Source: Yinghuangia elevatio (GTDB taxonomy: Bacteria; Actinomycetota; Actinomycetes; Streptomycetales; Streptomycetaceae). From it: DNA of 64,000 nucleotides. Both the position numbers and the translations under genes were made by a program. How positions within the stretch are numbered: the first letter of the stretch is position 1; the number at the start of each line of letters is the position of its first letter. The DNA lies in contig NZ_JBEZFP010000032.1 in the NCBI RefSeq assembly GCF_040649515.1, forward strand, positions 1 through 64,000. Reading direction: 5' to 3'. Below the pieces are notes generated by a model, which saw nothing but the letters and a program-made list of their open reading frames with translations, was not told the origin of the DNA and ran no database searches. Of this stretch, positions 7,523 through 16,143 are shown piece by piece.

Positions 7523-9451
7523 TCAGCCCGGCTGCTCTTCACCGCCCCTGCCGTCCCCGCCTTCGTCGCCGTCCGCACCGCCGCCGGCCCCGCCGTCCTC
7601 ACCGGCCAAGGTGTCCAGGATCTGCTGCCCGTACTTGTTGAGCTTGTTCTCACCGACCCCACCGATGGCCGCCAGGTCGTCGAGGGTTGTCGGCGCGCTC
7701 GCGGCGATCTCCCGCAGTGTCGCGTCGTGGAAGACGACGTACGCCGGGACGCCCTGCTCCTTCGCCGTCGCCGCCCGCCACGCGCGCAGCCGCTCGAAGA
7801 CCGGCACCGCCTCCTCGGGCAGGTCCACGACGGCCTTGGCGCTCTTGCCCTTGCCGCCCCCCGAGGAGCCCGACGAGCCCGACGAGCGCGTACGTGCCGC
7901 CCGCTCCGGCTCCCGCCGCAGCATGACCTCGCGCCGCCGCCCCAGGACGTCGCCGCTCGCGTCGGTCAGCACCAGCGTGCCGTAGTCGCCCTCGACGGTC
8001 AGCAGTCCTTGGGCAAGGAGTTGGCGGATCACCCCGCGCCAGGCGTTGTCGTCCAGGTCCTCGCCGACCCCGAATACGCTCAGGGTGTCGTGGTCGAACT
8101 GGATGACCTTGGCGGTCTTCTTGCCGCGCAGGATGTCGATGATCTGTCCGGCGCCGAACTTCTGGCGGCGCTCGCGGGCCAGCCTGAAGACCGTGGAGAG
8201 CACCTTCTGCGCGGCGATCGTCCCGTCCCAGGCGGCCGGGGGATTGAGGCAGGTGTCGCAGTTGCCGCAGGGGCCGCCCTTTTCGCCGAAGTAGGCGAGC
8301 AGTTGCACGCGGCGGCACTCGACGGTCTCGCACAGCGCGAGCATCGCGTCGACGTGCGCGCCCTGGCGGCGGCGGTGCGCCGCGTTGCCCTCCGAGTCGT
8401 CGATCATCTTGCGCAATTGCACGACGTCCTGGAGGCCGTAGGCGAGCCAAGCCGTAGACGGCAGTCCGTCGCGTCCCGCGCGGCCGGTCTCCTGGTAGTA
8501 GCCCTCGACCGACTTGGGCAGGTCCAGGTGTGCGACGAAACGTACGTCGGGCTTGTCGATGCCCATGCCGAACGCGATCGTCGCGACCATCACGACGCCG
8601 TCCTCGCGCAGGAATCTCGCCTGGTTGTCGGCGCGCGTGCGGCCGTCGAGCCCCGCGTGGTACGGCAGCGCGGTGACGCCGCTTTGCACCAGGAACTCCG
8701 CGGTCTTGTCGACCGAGGCGCGCGAGAGGCAGTACACGATCCCGGCGTCGTCCGGGTGCTCCTCGCGCAGGAGGCGCAGCAACTGCCGCCTCGGCTCCTG
8801 CTTCGGCTCGATGCGGTACTGGATGTTGGGCCGGTCGAAGCTCGCGACGAAGTGCCGCGCCTCGTCCAGCTTCAGGCGCGCGGCGATCTCGCGGTGCGTC
8901 TCCGGGGTCGCGGTCGCGGTCAGCGCGACGCGTGGGACGTCCGGCCAGCGCTCGTGCAGTTCCGACAGCGCCAGGTAGTCCGGCCGGAAGTCGTGGCCCC
9001 ACTGGGCGACGCAGTGCGCCTCGTCGATCGCGAACAGCGAGACGGTGCCCTGGTCGAGCAGTCGCATCGTGGCGTCCACGCGAAGCCGTTCGGGTGCCAG
9101 GTAGAGCAGGTCCAACTCGCCGGACAGGAAGTCCCGTTCGACCTGCTGTCGCTCGTGCGGCATTTGCGTCGAGTTGAGGAATCCGGCGCGTACGCCGAGC
9201 GCGGTCAGCGCGTCGACCTGGTCCTGCATCAGCGCGATCAGCGGCGAGATCACCACGCCCACGCCGCGCCGGACGAGCGCGGGGATCTGGTAGCACAACG
9301 ACTTGCCGCCGCCGGTGGGCATGAGCACAAGGGCGTCGCCGCCCGCGACGATGTGGTCGATGATCTCGCGCTGGTCGCCGCGGAAGGAGTCGTAGCCGAA
9401 GACCCTCCGCAGTACGTCGTGCGCGTCGTCGATGCCGTCGAGCGTGCTCAT
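7523..9451 (-). CDS. recQ: ATP-dependent DNA helicase RecQ
   Basis: 3'-5' DNA helicase acting in recombination and fork repair, 642 residues. Visible elements in order are helicase motif I (PTGGGKS, near residue 45), DEAH box (FAIDEAHCVAQWGHDF), motif VI (QETGRAGRDG), the RecQ zinc-binding region with four cysteines (C..C, then CGNC and DTC), the winged-helix domain and an HRDC domain (about 545-615). An acidic Gly-rich tail follows. Length and domain order are normal for RecQ. The start is ATG 9451, preceded at 6 nt by TAGAAT, which suggests a leaderless transcript. Confidence 0.95.
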   Translation of the reverse strand: MSTLDGIDDAHDVLRRVFGYDSFRGDQREIIDHIVAGGDALVLMPTGGGKSLCYQIPALVRRGVGVVISPLIALMQDQVDALTALGVRAGFLNSTQMPHERQQVERDFLSGELDLLYLAPERLRVDATMRLLDQGTVSLFAIDEAHCVAQWGHDFRPDYLALSELHERWPDVPRVALTATATPETHREIAARLKLDEARHFVASFDRPNIQYRIEPKQEPRRQLLRLLREEHPDDAGIVYCLSRASVDKTAEFLVQSGVTALPYHAGLDGRTRADNQARFLREDGVVMVATIAFGMGIDKPDVRFVAHLDLPKSVEGYYQETGRAGRDGLPSTAWLAYGLQDVVQLRKMIDDSEGNAAHRRRQGAHVDAMLALCETVECRRVQLLAYFGEKGGPCGNCDTCLNPPAAWDGTIAAQKVLSTVFRLARERRQKFGAGQIIDILRGKKTAKVIQFDHDTLSVFGVGEDLDDNAWRGVIRQLLAQGLLTVEGDYGTLVLTDASGDVLGRRREVMLRREPERAARTRSSGSSGSSGGGKGKSAKAVVDLPEEAVPVFERLRAWRAATAKEQGVPAYVVFHDATLREIAASAPTTLDDLAAIGGVGENKLNKYGQQILDTLAGEDGGAGGGADGDEGGDGRGGEEQPG

Positions 9452-9457
9452 CCGGGC

Positions 9458-9463
9458 ATTCTA
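9458..9463 (-). promoter_or_regulatory. -10 element TAGAAT of recQ (leaderless arrangement)
   Basis: TAGAAT on the minus strand ends 6 nt before the recQ ATG and there is no ribosome binding site, so transcription probably begins at or next to the start codon. Confidence 0.4.
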
Positions 9464-9573
9464 GGGAGCCGGTCCGACCGCCACGCCCGGGTGCGGGGAA
9501 GCATCGCGGTCTTGACCGGGTTTGACCGGCCCGGGGGTACGAACAGGTGCCCGGCCTCCCGCGACGATCGGGA

Positions 9574-9595
9574 TTGGTTAGGCTTGCCTAACCAA
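9574..9595. promoter_or_regulatory. Iron box (DmdR/IdeR/DtxR-type operator)
   Basis: The core TTAGGCTTGCCTAA is flanked by GG/CC and TT/AA, giving two perfect 10-bp arms around a central TT. This matches the actinobacterial iron-regulator site. It lies 52 bp upstream of the siderophore-interacting protein start, so that gene should be repressed when iron is sufficient. Confidence 0.85.
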
Positions 9596-9647
9596 CAACC
9601 GGCGGGTCCGACCGCCGACGTCGCCGCACGGCGGTGGAGGAGCATCC

Positions 9648-10475
9648 ATGAGCACACCGGCCAGCACGCCCGCCCCCAAGCGCCGCTCCGTGATCGACCT
9701 TGTCGTGCGCGAGACGCGCTGGATCACCCCGCACATGGTGCGGGTGACCGCGGGCGGCGACGGCTTCACGGGCTTCGTCGACAACGGCTTCAGCGACGCG
9801 TACGTCAAGGTGCTGTTCCTCCGGCCCGGGGTGACCTACCCGGAGCCGCTGGACATGCAGGCCGTGCGGGCCGAAATGCCGCGGGCGGACTGGCCGGTGA
9901 CGCGCACGTACACCGTGCGGCACATCGACCCGCAGGCGCGCGAGCTGAGCATCGACTTCGTGTACCACGGCGACGAGGGGCTCGCCGGGCCGTGGGCGGC
10001 GAACGCGAAGCCGGGGGACCGGATGATGCTGCTCGGCCCCGGTGGGGCGTACGTGCCGGGCACCGACGCCGATTGGCACCTGTTCGTCGGCGACGAGAGC
10101 GCGCTGCCGGCGATTGGTGCGTCGCTCGCGCGCGTTCCCGAGGGCGCGCCGGTGCGGGCGCTCATCGAGGTGGCGTCGCCCGAGGAGGAGCAGGAGTTGG
10201 CGACGCCCGGCGATGCGCGCATCACGTGGCTGCACCGGTCGAACGGCGCGAAACCGCTGCCGGAGGTCCTGCGCGAGCTGGAATTCCCGGCCGGGCGCGT
10301 CCAGGCGTTCGTGCACGGCGAGGCCGACACCGTGAAGGAGATGCGCCGGCACCTGCTGGAGGAGCGGGGCGTTGCGCGCGAAGACCTCTCGGTTTCCGGA
10401 TATTGGCGCCGGGGCCGCGACGAGGACGGTTTCCAGGCTGACAAGGCCGCTGAGCGCGAGTCTTCGGCAAAGTAG
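9648..10475 (+). CDS. Siderophore-interacting protein (FAD-dependent ferric-siderophore reductase)
   Basis: Cytosolic reductase of the SIP/ViuB family that releases iron from imported ferric siderophores; 275 residues. The FAD-binding motif RTYTVR lies near residue 86, followed by the DFVYHGDEGLAGPWA block and GPGGAY loop. The C-terminal half is the SIP nucleotide domain, with VFVGDESALPAI-like (LFVGDESALPAI) and the SGYWRRGRDED terminus typical of the family. ATG 9648 has GGAGGAG 7 nt upstream. The iron box directly upstream supports iron control. No siderophore biosynthesis or uptake gene is adjacent. Confidence 0.9.
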   Translation: MSTPASTPAPKRRSVIDLVVRETRWITPHMVRVTAGGDGFTGFVDNGFSDAYVKVLFLRPGVTYPEPLDMQAVRAEMPRADWPVTRTYTVRHIDPQARELSIDFVYHGDEGLAGPWAANAKPGDRMMLLGPGGAYVPGTDADWHLFVGDESALPAIGASLARVPEGAPVRALIEVASPEEEQELATPGDARITWLHRSNGAKPLPEVLRELEFPAGRVQAFVHGEADTVKEMRRHLLEERGVAREDLSVSGYWRRGRDEDGFQADKAAERESSAK

Positions 10476-10491
10476 CCGCGCGTCCTGTCCA

Positions 10492-10503
10492 TACGTATAC
10501 GTA
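10492..10503. promoter_or_regulatory. Palindrome TACGTATACGTA in the SIP-flavohaemoglobin interval
   Basis: A perfect 12-bp AT-containing palindrome, unusual in this GC-rich DNA, about 190 bp upstream of the flavohaemoglobin gene. It may be an operator; no regulator can be named from sequence. Confidence 0.3.
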
Positions 10504-10681
10504 CGGGTTTGTGATGACGCGCGTAACCGGCAAATTCCTCACTTAGCAGACTTCCGGCGCGGCAGAACCGGAACCGGTCGCTCGACTTGCGGACACACCC
10601 GATCAACGCACATCGTATTTGGCCATTGGCTCACAGCGACGATCTCGCCACGGGCCGAAGACGCGTCGCCACGTTGACGGA

Positions 10682-11863
10682 GTGTCAAACGATAGGGCGA
10701 TCTTGGCCGCACAAGACGCAGAACTCATCCGGGCAAACCTCGCCGTCGTCTCCCCCAAGGCGTCGGAACTCACCTCCCACTTCTACGCACTGCTCTTCCT
10801 GCGCGAACCCGCGCTGCGCGATCTGTTCCCCCCTGCGATGGACGCGCAGCGCGACCGGCTGGTCCAAGCGCTGGTGCGCATCGTCGGCGATCTGGACAAC
10901 GCCGACGCGCTCGCCGGCTACCTGGGCCGCCTCGGGCGCGACCACCGCAAGTACGACGTGGTCTCCGAGCACTACGCCCTCGTCGGCGAGTGCCTGCTCG
11001 CCGCGCTCGCCCGGTACAGCGGCGAAGCGTGGGACCAGGCGACCGCCGACGCGTGGGGCCGCGCCTACAACGCCGCCGCCGCACTCATGACCGGCGGGGC
11101 CGAGGCGGACGCGCTGGTCAACCCACCCCACTGGAACGCGGAGATCGTCGGGCACGAGAGGCCCGCCGACGACATCGCGGTGGTCACCGTACGGCCCGAA
11201 CTCCCGTTCCCCTACCGGGCAGGGCAGTACACGACCCTCGAAACGCCCTGGTGGCCACGTGTCTGGCGGCCGTACTCGATCGCCAACGCGCCCGGTGACC
11301 ACGGCCTGCTCACGTTCCACATAAGAGCCGTGCCGGCCGGATGGGTCAGCAACGCGCTGGTCCGCAAGGCCGTCGTCGGCGACCGCATAAGACTCGGGCC
11401 CGCCATGGGCGAAATGGTCCTCGACCACCACACACTGCACCCCGTGCTGTGCGTCGCCGGCGGCACCGGACTCGCGCCGCTCAAGGCGATCGTCGAGGAG
11501 ATCGTCTTCGCGGGCCACGAACGCTTCGTCGACCTCTTCTACGGGGCCAGCGAGCACAGCGGCCTGTACGGCCTCGACGAACTGCTCCGCATTTCGCAGC
11601 GCAGCCCGTGGCTGACGGTGCGGCCGGCTCTGGCCGACATGGCCCTGGCCGGTATCAGCGGCGGTGTCGCGGACGTGCTGGCCGAGTACGGGCCGCGCTA
11701 CGACTGCGACGCGTACCTGTCCGGACCGCCCGAAATGGTCCTCGACAGCGCCCGCGTCCTGCGCCGCCTCGGCCTGCCGCAGGCGCAGATCCACCACGAC
11801 CCCGTGCTCACGGGCTTCGGCACGCCCCCCGCCGATGCCCATGCAGTAGGGGCCTTTGTGTGA
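10682..11863 (+). CDS. Flavohaemoglobin (globin + FAD/NAD(P)H reductase), putative NO dioxygenase or NOS redox partner
   Basis: Residues about 1-135 are a globin domain: HFY (B10 Tyr) and the proximal His in DHRKY before the EHYALVGECLL helix. Residues about 140-390 are a ferredoxin-reductase module with FAD motif RPYSIAN and nucleotide motif GGTGLAP. Flavohaemoglobins oxidise NO to nitrate using NAD(P)H and oxygen. Immediately downstream, overlapping its stop codon, is a nitric oxide synthase oxygenase gene, so this protein either detoxifies the NO made by its partner or supplies electrons to it. The start is uncertain: GTG 10682 fits the globin N-terminus, while a TTG at 10619 would add 21 unusual residues. 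Neither has a good ribosome site. Confidence 0.85.
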   Translation: MSNDRAILAAQDAELIRANLAVVSPKASELTSHFYALLFLREPALRDLFPPAMDAQRDRLVQALVRIVGDLDNADALAGYLGRLGRDHRKYDVVSEHYALVGECLLAALARYSGEAWDQATADAWGRAYNAAAALMTGGAEADALVNPPHWNAEIVGHERPADDIAVVTVRPELPFPYRAGQYTTLETPWWPRVWRPYSIANAPGDHGLLTFHIRAVPAGWVSNALVRKAVVGDRIRLGPAMGEMVLDHHTLHPVLCVAGGTGLAPLKAIVEEIVFAGHERFVDLFYGASEHSGLYGLDELLRISQRSPWLTVRPALADMALAGISGGVADVLAEYGPRYDCDAYLSGPPEMVLDSARVLRRLGLPQAQIHHDPVLTGFGTPPADAHAVGAFV

Positions 11864-13254
11864 CCGGCCGCCACGCCGCCGCGAAGCCGTCCGCACCGCG
11901 TACGAGGAGCATGTTGACCGACCAACTCATCCACCCGACCACCACCGCACCGCCGAAGCCGTCCCCGCCGCCGCGTCCCGCCGTACCGCCCGCCGCCGTG
12001 CCACCCCCTGCCGTGCCGCCCCCTGCCGTTCCGCCCGCGGCGGCCACCGCGGCCCCGGCGGCGACAGCGACCTCGGCGACCTCGGCAATCCCGGCAACCG
12101 TCCCGCCGCCCGCCGCGGTCCCCCCGCCCCGGCCCGCGTCGAGTCCTGTCGAGTACGCGCAGGCCAGGGACTTCGTGGAGCAGTACCACCAGGAGACGGA
12201 CACACCGGGCCTGGAACAGCGCTGGCACGCGGTCCGCACCCAACTGGAGGAGACCGGGACGTACGTCCACACCAACGCCGAACTGACCTGGGGCGCACGC
12301 GTCGCGTGGCGCAACTCGGCGCGCTGCATCGGCCGCCTGTACTGGAACAGCCTGCACATCCGCGACCGGCGCCATGTGCACCGCGCTTCGAGCGTGGCCG
12401 CGGAATGCTTCGAGCACCTGCGCACCACGTGGCGGGGCGGCCGGATCCGGCCGACCATCACGGTGTTCGCCCCCGACAGCCCCACCGGGCGCCGGGTCCG
12501 CATCTGGAACGAGCAATTGATCCGGTACGCGGGATACGAGCACGACGACGGCACCCGGCTGGGCGACGGGCGCAACACGGGCATCACCGAGTTCGCCCGC
12601 AAGCTCGGCTGGGCGGGGCCCGGGACGCGCTTCGACGTCCTGCCGCTCCTCGTCGAGACCGACCAGGACCCGGTGACCTGGTTCGAACTGCCCGCCGACG
12701 CGGTGCACGAAGTCCCCATCGAACACCCCGAGTACACCTCCGTCGGCGAACTCGCCCTCCTGTGGCACGCCATCCCGGCGATCTCCAACATGCGCCTGGA
12801 GATCGGCGGGATCTCGTACGGCGCGGCCCCGTTCAACGGCTGGTACCTGGAGACCGAGATCGGCGCCCGCAACCTCGTCGACGCCGACCGGTACGACGTG
12901 TTGCCGGAGATCGGGCGCCTGCTCGGGCTCGACACCTCCAGCGAACGCACGCTGTGGCGCGACCGCGCGCTCGTCGAGCTCAACCGCGCGGTGCTGCACT
13001 CGTTCGACAGCGCCGGCGCCACGATCGCCGACCACCACACCGAATCGGCCCGATTCCTGCGGCATGTGCGCAAGGAGGAGGACGCGGGCCGCGTGTGCCC
13101 CGCGGACTGGAGCTGGATCGTCCCGCCGGTCTCCGGCGGGCTCACTCCGGTGTACCACCGCTACTACGACGAGGCCGACCTCACCCCGGCCTTCCGCCTG
13201 GACCCCGGCGCGATCCGCCGGGCGCGAGGGGAGGATCCGGGCAACGAGCCGTAG
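11860..13254 (+). CDS. nos: Bacterial nitric oxide synthase, oxygenase domain, with Pro/Ala-rich N-terminal extension
   Basis: Haem-thiolate enzyme converting L-arginine to citrulline and NO; 464 residues from GTG 11860. The haem Cys156 lies in WRNSARCIGR, and the substrate Glu331 lies in GWYLETEIGARN. The NOS core covers about residues 90-450. Bacterial NOS proteins are usually about 360 residues; the extra 85 or so here are a low-complexity Pro/Ala/Thr segment with repeated AVPPP-type units. No reductase domain is fused, as in most bacterial NOS. GTG 11860 overlaps the flavohaemoglobin stop (GTGTGA). ATG 11911 is an alternative start but its GAGGAG is only 1-2 nt away. Confidence 0.9.
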   Translation: MTGRHAAAKPSAPRTRSMLTDQLIHPTTTAPPKPSPPPRPAVPPAAVPPPAVPPPAVPPAAATAAPAATATSATSAIPATVPPPAAVPPPRPASSPVEYAQARDFVEQYHQETDTPGLEQRWHAVRTQLEETGTYVHTNAELTWGARVAWRNSARCIGRLYWNSLHIRDRRHVHRASSVAAECFEHLRTTWRGGRIRPTITVFAPDSPTGRRVRIWNEQLIRYAGYEHDDGTRLGDGRNTGITEFARKLGWAGPGTRFDVLPLLVETDQDPVTWFELPADAVHEVPIEHPEYTSVGELALLWHAIPAISNMRLEIGGISYGAAPFNGWYLETEIGARNLVDADRYDVLPEIGRLLGLDTSSERTLWRDRALVELNRAVLHSFDSAGATIADHHTESARFLRHVRKEEDAGRVCPADWSWIVPPVSGGLTPVYHRYYDEADLTPAFRLDPGAIRRARGEDPGNEP

Positions 13255-13517
13255 CCGCAGTAGAAGAGGAGTGCCGCCGGACGCGGGCAGACCGCCCGTG
13301 CCCGGCCGCTCTCCGATGCGCGCGTTCGGGCCGAGCACGCGCGGTGGTTGTCGCGGCGGCACCCGCAGGAGGCCGTCGCTTCGCGACGCGCGGGTTCGAG
13401 TCCCGTCACTCGTCGCCTGACACGGGCGGTACGGACAGCTCGCACCCGTCAAGAGTTACCCCCTGCCGCAGGGCCTGCCCTCGGGCCAAGGGGGGGCTTA
13501 GGCGCGCGCCGGGAACG
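13255..13517. other. 263-bp intergenic region with hairpins and a tRNA T-arm-like stretch
   Basis: Between nos and the convergent NUDIX gene. TGACACGGG...CCCGTCA (about 13418-13451) and CCCCC...GGGGGG (about 13460-13496) could act as terminators. At 13390-13406 a 5-bp stem encloses TTCGAGT as in a tRNA T-arm, but no complete tRNA can be folded. Confidence 0.35.
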
Positions 13518-14084
13518 TCAGCGCGGCAGGTAGACCGTGCGGTTCTCCCGCCGCGCGGTGAGCGCGGCCGCCACGCGCGGGGACGTGTGACCGGGCAGGT
13601 AGTCCTTGGCGTCGTCGGGAGCGACCAGGGCGAAGTCGTCCAGTTCGTCTTCCTGGAGCCGGATCCGGGCGATCGTGTCCGCGTCGAGTTCCCCCGCGTC
13701 GAACAGCCAGTTCACCATCGGGCGCGGGCGTACCCCCTCCGCCGGGGCCCAGTCGACGGCCAGCAGGGCGCCCGCGCCGAGCGTCAGGCCCAGCTCCTCG
13801 CGCAGCTCGCGGACGCACGCCTCGTGCGGGAGCTCCCCTTCGTCGACCAGGCCGCCCGGGAGCGCCCAGTACGGGCGGTAGTTGGGCTTGACCAGGAGCA
13901 CCCGGCCGCGGGCGTCGGTGATGAAGCCACAGGCCGAGGCGTACACGGTGGGGAGGGTTTCGTACCACTGCTCGGGCGGCAGGAACTCGCGGGTCACGCC
14001 GCCGACGGTGCCGCCTCCGAGGCCCGCGGAAGCGCGTACGGCGCGCGAACGGGTACGGCCTGCCGTGGCAGCCGCGGCCCGCAC
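13518..14084 (-). CDS. NUDIX hydrolase
   Basis: Pyrophosphohydrolase of the NUDIX fold. The box G-x5-E-x7-REL-x-EELG is complete (GGLVDEGELPHEACV then RELREELG, about residues 76-98). The substrate is not predictable; such proteins clean up nucleoside diphosphate derivatives. The start may be GTG 14084 (188 residues) or GTG 13997 (159 residues, beginning VTREFLPPEQW); neither has a convincing ribosome site, and homology begins after residue 30, which favours the shorter form. It is divergent from the luciferase-like gene. Confidence 0.85.
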   Translation of the reverse strand: MRAAAATAGRTRSRAVRASAGLGGGTVGGVTREFLPPEQWYETLPTVYASACGFITDARGRVLLVKPNYRPYWALPGGLVDEGELPHEACVRELREELGLTLGAGALLAVDWAPAEGVRPRPMVNWLFDAGELDADTIARIRLQEDELDDFALVAPDDAKDYLPGHTSPRVAAALTARRENRTVYLPR

Positions 14085-14193
14085 ATCCTGCCGTCGCGTC
14101 GCGCGATGGGCCTTGTCATCAACGGATGACCGGTTTACGCTCCGGCCGTTGCTTGATCAAATTCCGTCGGGGGCGGCGACTGGAGGCTTCGGC

Positions 14194-15153
14194 GTGGCAG
14201 CGGCATCCTCGGCGGCATTCGCGGACGGCTCGATATCCCTGCGGATCTATCCGCACAACGAACTCGACGCGCCAGGCGTGGCGGCCGAACTCCTCGGGCA
14301 CGCGGCCGCGGCGTCCGAGTCCGGGTTCGACGGCGTCATGACCAGCGAGCACCACGGCGGGTTCGCGGGCTACCTGCCCAATCCGCTGCAGGTGGCCGGG
14401 TGGATGCTCGACCGCATGCCGCGCGGCTGGGCGGCCGCGTGCCCGGTGCTCCTGCCGCTGCGCCCGGTCGCGATGCTCGCCGAAGAGGTGGCGTGGCTCG
14501 CCGTACGGCATCCCGGCCGCGTCGGGGTCGGCGTCGCGCCCGGCGCGCTCGACCTGGACTTCAACGTCATGGACGTCCCGCGCGACGACGCCATGCCCCG
14601 CTTCCGGAACGGCCTTCCCCGTCTCGCGCGCATGCTGCGCGGCGAAGAGCTGGGGGAGTTGGAGGGCGACCGTGCGCTGGCCGCGTGCGCGAAGGCTCCA
14701 ATCCCGGTCATCAGCACCGCGATGAGCCCCCCTGCCGTGCGCCGCGCGGCCGCCTCGGGCGCGGGGATCATCTACGACGGCGCCTCGGACCCGGCGCGGA
14801 TCCGGGAACTGACGGAGCGCTACGTGGAAGCCGGCGGGCAGCACCCGCGCGTGCTGATCCGCCGCGTGTGGCTGGGCGACCCGCCGCGCGAGGCGTTCGA
14901 ACGGCAGCGCGACGTCTACGCCTCGTACACGCCCGAGGCGGCCCAACGCCATTGGCGCGACACCGGGTTCGTCTGCCACGACGACCCCGCCGCCCTCGCG
15001 GAGGAGCTTGCCGCCACGATGCGCGACACGGGAGCGACCTGCCTGAACCTCCGGGTGCAGGTGCCCGGGGTCACCGCCGACGCCGCACGGGAGCAGATCC
15101 AGGCGCTCGGCGCCGAGGTGCTGCCGCGGCTGCGGGCCGCGCAGGGCAGCTGA
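14194..15153 (+). CDS. Luciferase-like flavin-dependent monooxygenase
   Basis: TIM-barrel FMN/F420-type oxidoreductase of the bacterial luciferase family, 319 residues. Family elements include GFDGVMTSEHHGG (active-site His pair) near residues 49-61, the ...VRHPGRVGVGVAPG block and a C-terminal DDPAALAEEL region. GTG 14194 has TGGAGG 7 nt upstream. Two short-chain dehydrogenases follow at 90 and 71 bp, so these three genes may form a catabolic operon acting on a hydroxylated or carbonyl compound; the substrate is unknown. Confidence 0.8.
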   Translation: MAAASSAAFADGSISLRIYPHNELDAPGVAAELLGHAAAASESGFDGVMTSEHHGGFAGYLPNPLQVAGWMLDRMPRGWAAACPVLLPLRPVAMLAEEVAWLAVRHPGRVGVGVAPGALDLDFNVMDVPRDDAMPRFRNGLPRLARMLRGEELGELEGDRALAACAKAPIPVISTAMSPPAVRRAAASGAGIIYDGASDPARIRELTERYVEAGGQHPRVLIRRVWLGDPPREAFERQRDVYASYTPEAAQRHWRDTGFVCHDDPAALAEELAATMRDTGATCLNLRVQVPGVTADAAREQIQALGAEVLPRLRAAQGS

Positions 15154-15242
15154 CCCGACCGCACACCGGCCCGAATCGGACGCCGGCACCGCAGTGTGCC
15201 GCGCGTCCGACCGCACTGTCCGAACCTGCCCGAGGAGAACCT

Positions 15243-16073
15243 GTGATCACCGACCGACTGCGCCTGGACGGCCGTACCGTCATCGTGTCCGGAGCCGGCG
15301 GGGGCGGCATCGGCACGTCCTGCGCGCGGGCCGTGTCCGAGGCGGGCGCCGTGGTCGTCGCGGTCGACCGCGACCAGGACCGCCTCGACGCGATCGAGCT
15401 GCCGGGCGAACTGGTGCGGGTACGCGCCGACATCGGTACGCCGGAAGGCGTCCAGGCGGTCGTCGACGCCGCCCCCGGCACCCTGTTCGGCCTGGTGAAC
15501 GTGGTCGGCGGCAGTCTGATCCCGCACTGGGCCCCCGCCCTGGACTTCGGCCGCGAGCAGTGGGACGCCGCGCTCGACCTCAACCTGCACCACGTGATGT
15601 TCCTGTCCCAGGCGGTCGCCCGGCGCATCGTCGAGCAGGGCGGCGACGGGTCGATCGTGACGATCTCCTCCACCGGCGGCGTGGTCGCCGCGCCGTACCA
15701 CGTCGGCTACGGCACGGCGAAGGCCGCCGTGCTCGGGCTGACGCGCACGCTGGCCCTCGAATGGGGCCGCTACGGCATCCGGGTCAACGCCGTCGCGGCC
15801 GGTTCGATCACCACGCCCCGGGCCACCAGCGCCCCGCAGGACCCCGCCGTCGCCGGCCGCGGCGTGCCGCTGGGCCGGCGGGGCACCCCGGACGACGTCG
15901 CGGGCGCGGTGCTGTTCCTGATCTCGGACCTCGCCGCGTACACCACCGGCGCGGTCCTGCCGGTGGAAGGCGGTGCGCTGCAGCGGCTCGGCCTGTTCGA
16001 CGACGAGAACATCCCGGTGCACGTCACCAACCCGCAGATCCTGGCGCGCATCAACGGCACGTCGGAGAACTGA
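15243..16073 (+). CDS. Short-chain dehydrogenase/reductase (SDR)
   Basis: Classical SDR of 276 residues. The cofactor loop SGAGGGGIG is near residues 15-23, and the catalytic Tyr156-x3-Lys160 lies in VGYGTAKAAV. GTG 15243 is preceded by GAGGAG 5 nt upstream. It is the second gene of the presumed monooxygenase-SDR-SDR operon. The C-terminal tail after VEGGALQRLG is longer than usual and its role is unknown. Confidence 0.85.
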   Translation: MITDRLRLDGRTVIVSGAGGGGIGTSCARAVSEAGAVVVAVDRDQDRLDAIELPGELVRVRADIGTPEGVQAVVDAAPGTLFGLVNVVGGSLIPHWAPALDFGREQWDAALDLNLHHVMFLSQAVARRIVEQGGDGSIVTISSTGGVVAAPYHVGYGTAKAAVLGLTRTLALEWGRYGIRVNAVAAGSITTPRATSAPQDPAVAGRGVPLGRRGTPDDVAGAVLFLISDLAAYTTGAVLPVEGGALQRLGLFDDENIPVHVTNPQILARINGTSEN

Positions 16074-16143
16074 CCGGGTTCGAGACGCCGCGAAACCGGG
16101 CAGCGGTCCGGCGTAGCGTCCGACGATCCCCAGGAGTCCCGGT

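Noticed and set aside
7727..10441. 904-residue plus-strand ORF across recQ and SIP
   Set aside because: Antisense to recQ, rich in Arg/Ala/Val and without any family motif; a high-GC shadow frame.
10619..10681. TTG 10619 as start of the flavohaemoglobin
   Set aside because: It adds a basic, unconserved 21-residue leader without a ribosome site; the globin fold begins after GTG 10682. Kept only as an alternative.
13390..13413. tRNA gene suggested by a T-arm-like GCGGG-TTCGAGT-CCCGT
   Set aside because: No matching 5' acceptor strand, D-arm or anticodon arm can be folded upstream; the best acceptor candidate (13337-13343) pairs at 5 of 7 positions only. At most a tRNA 3' fragment or old attachment site, and possibly chance.
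13255..13517. Selenocysteine-type tRNA with long variable arm (GTCGC-TTC-GCGAC hairpin next to the T-arm-like stretch)
   Set aside because: The remaining arms do not form and the stretch lacks the long acceptor stem of tRNA-Sec.
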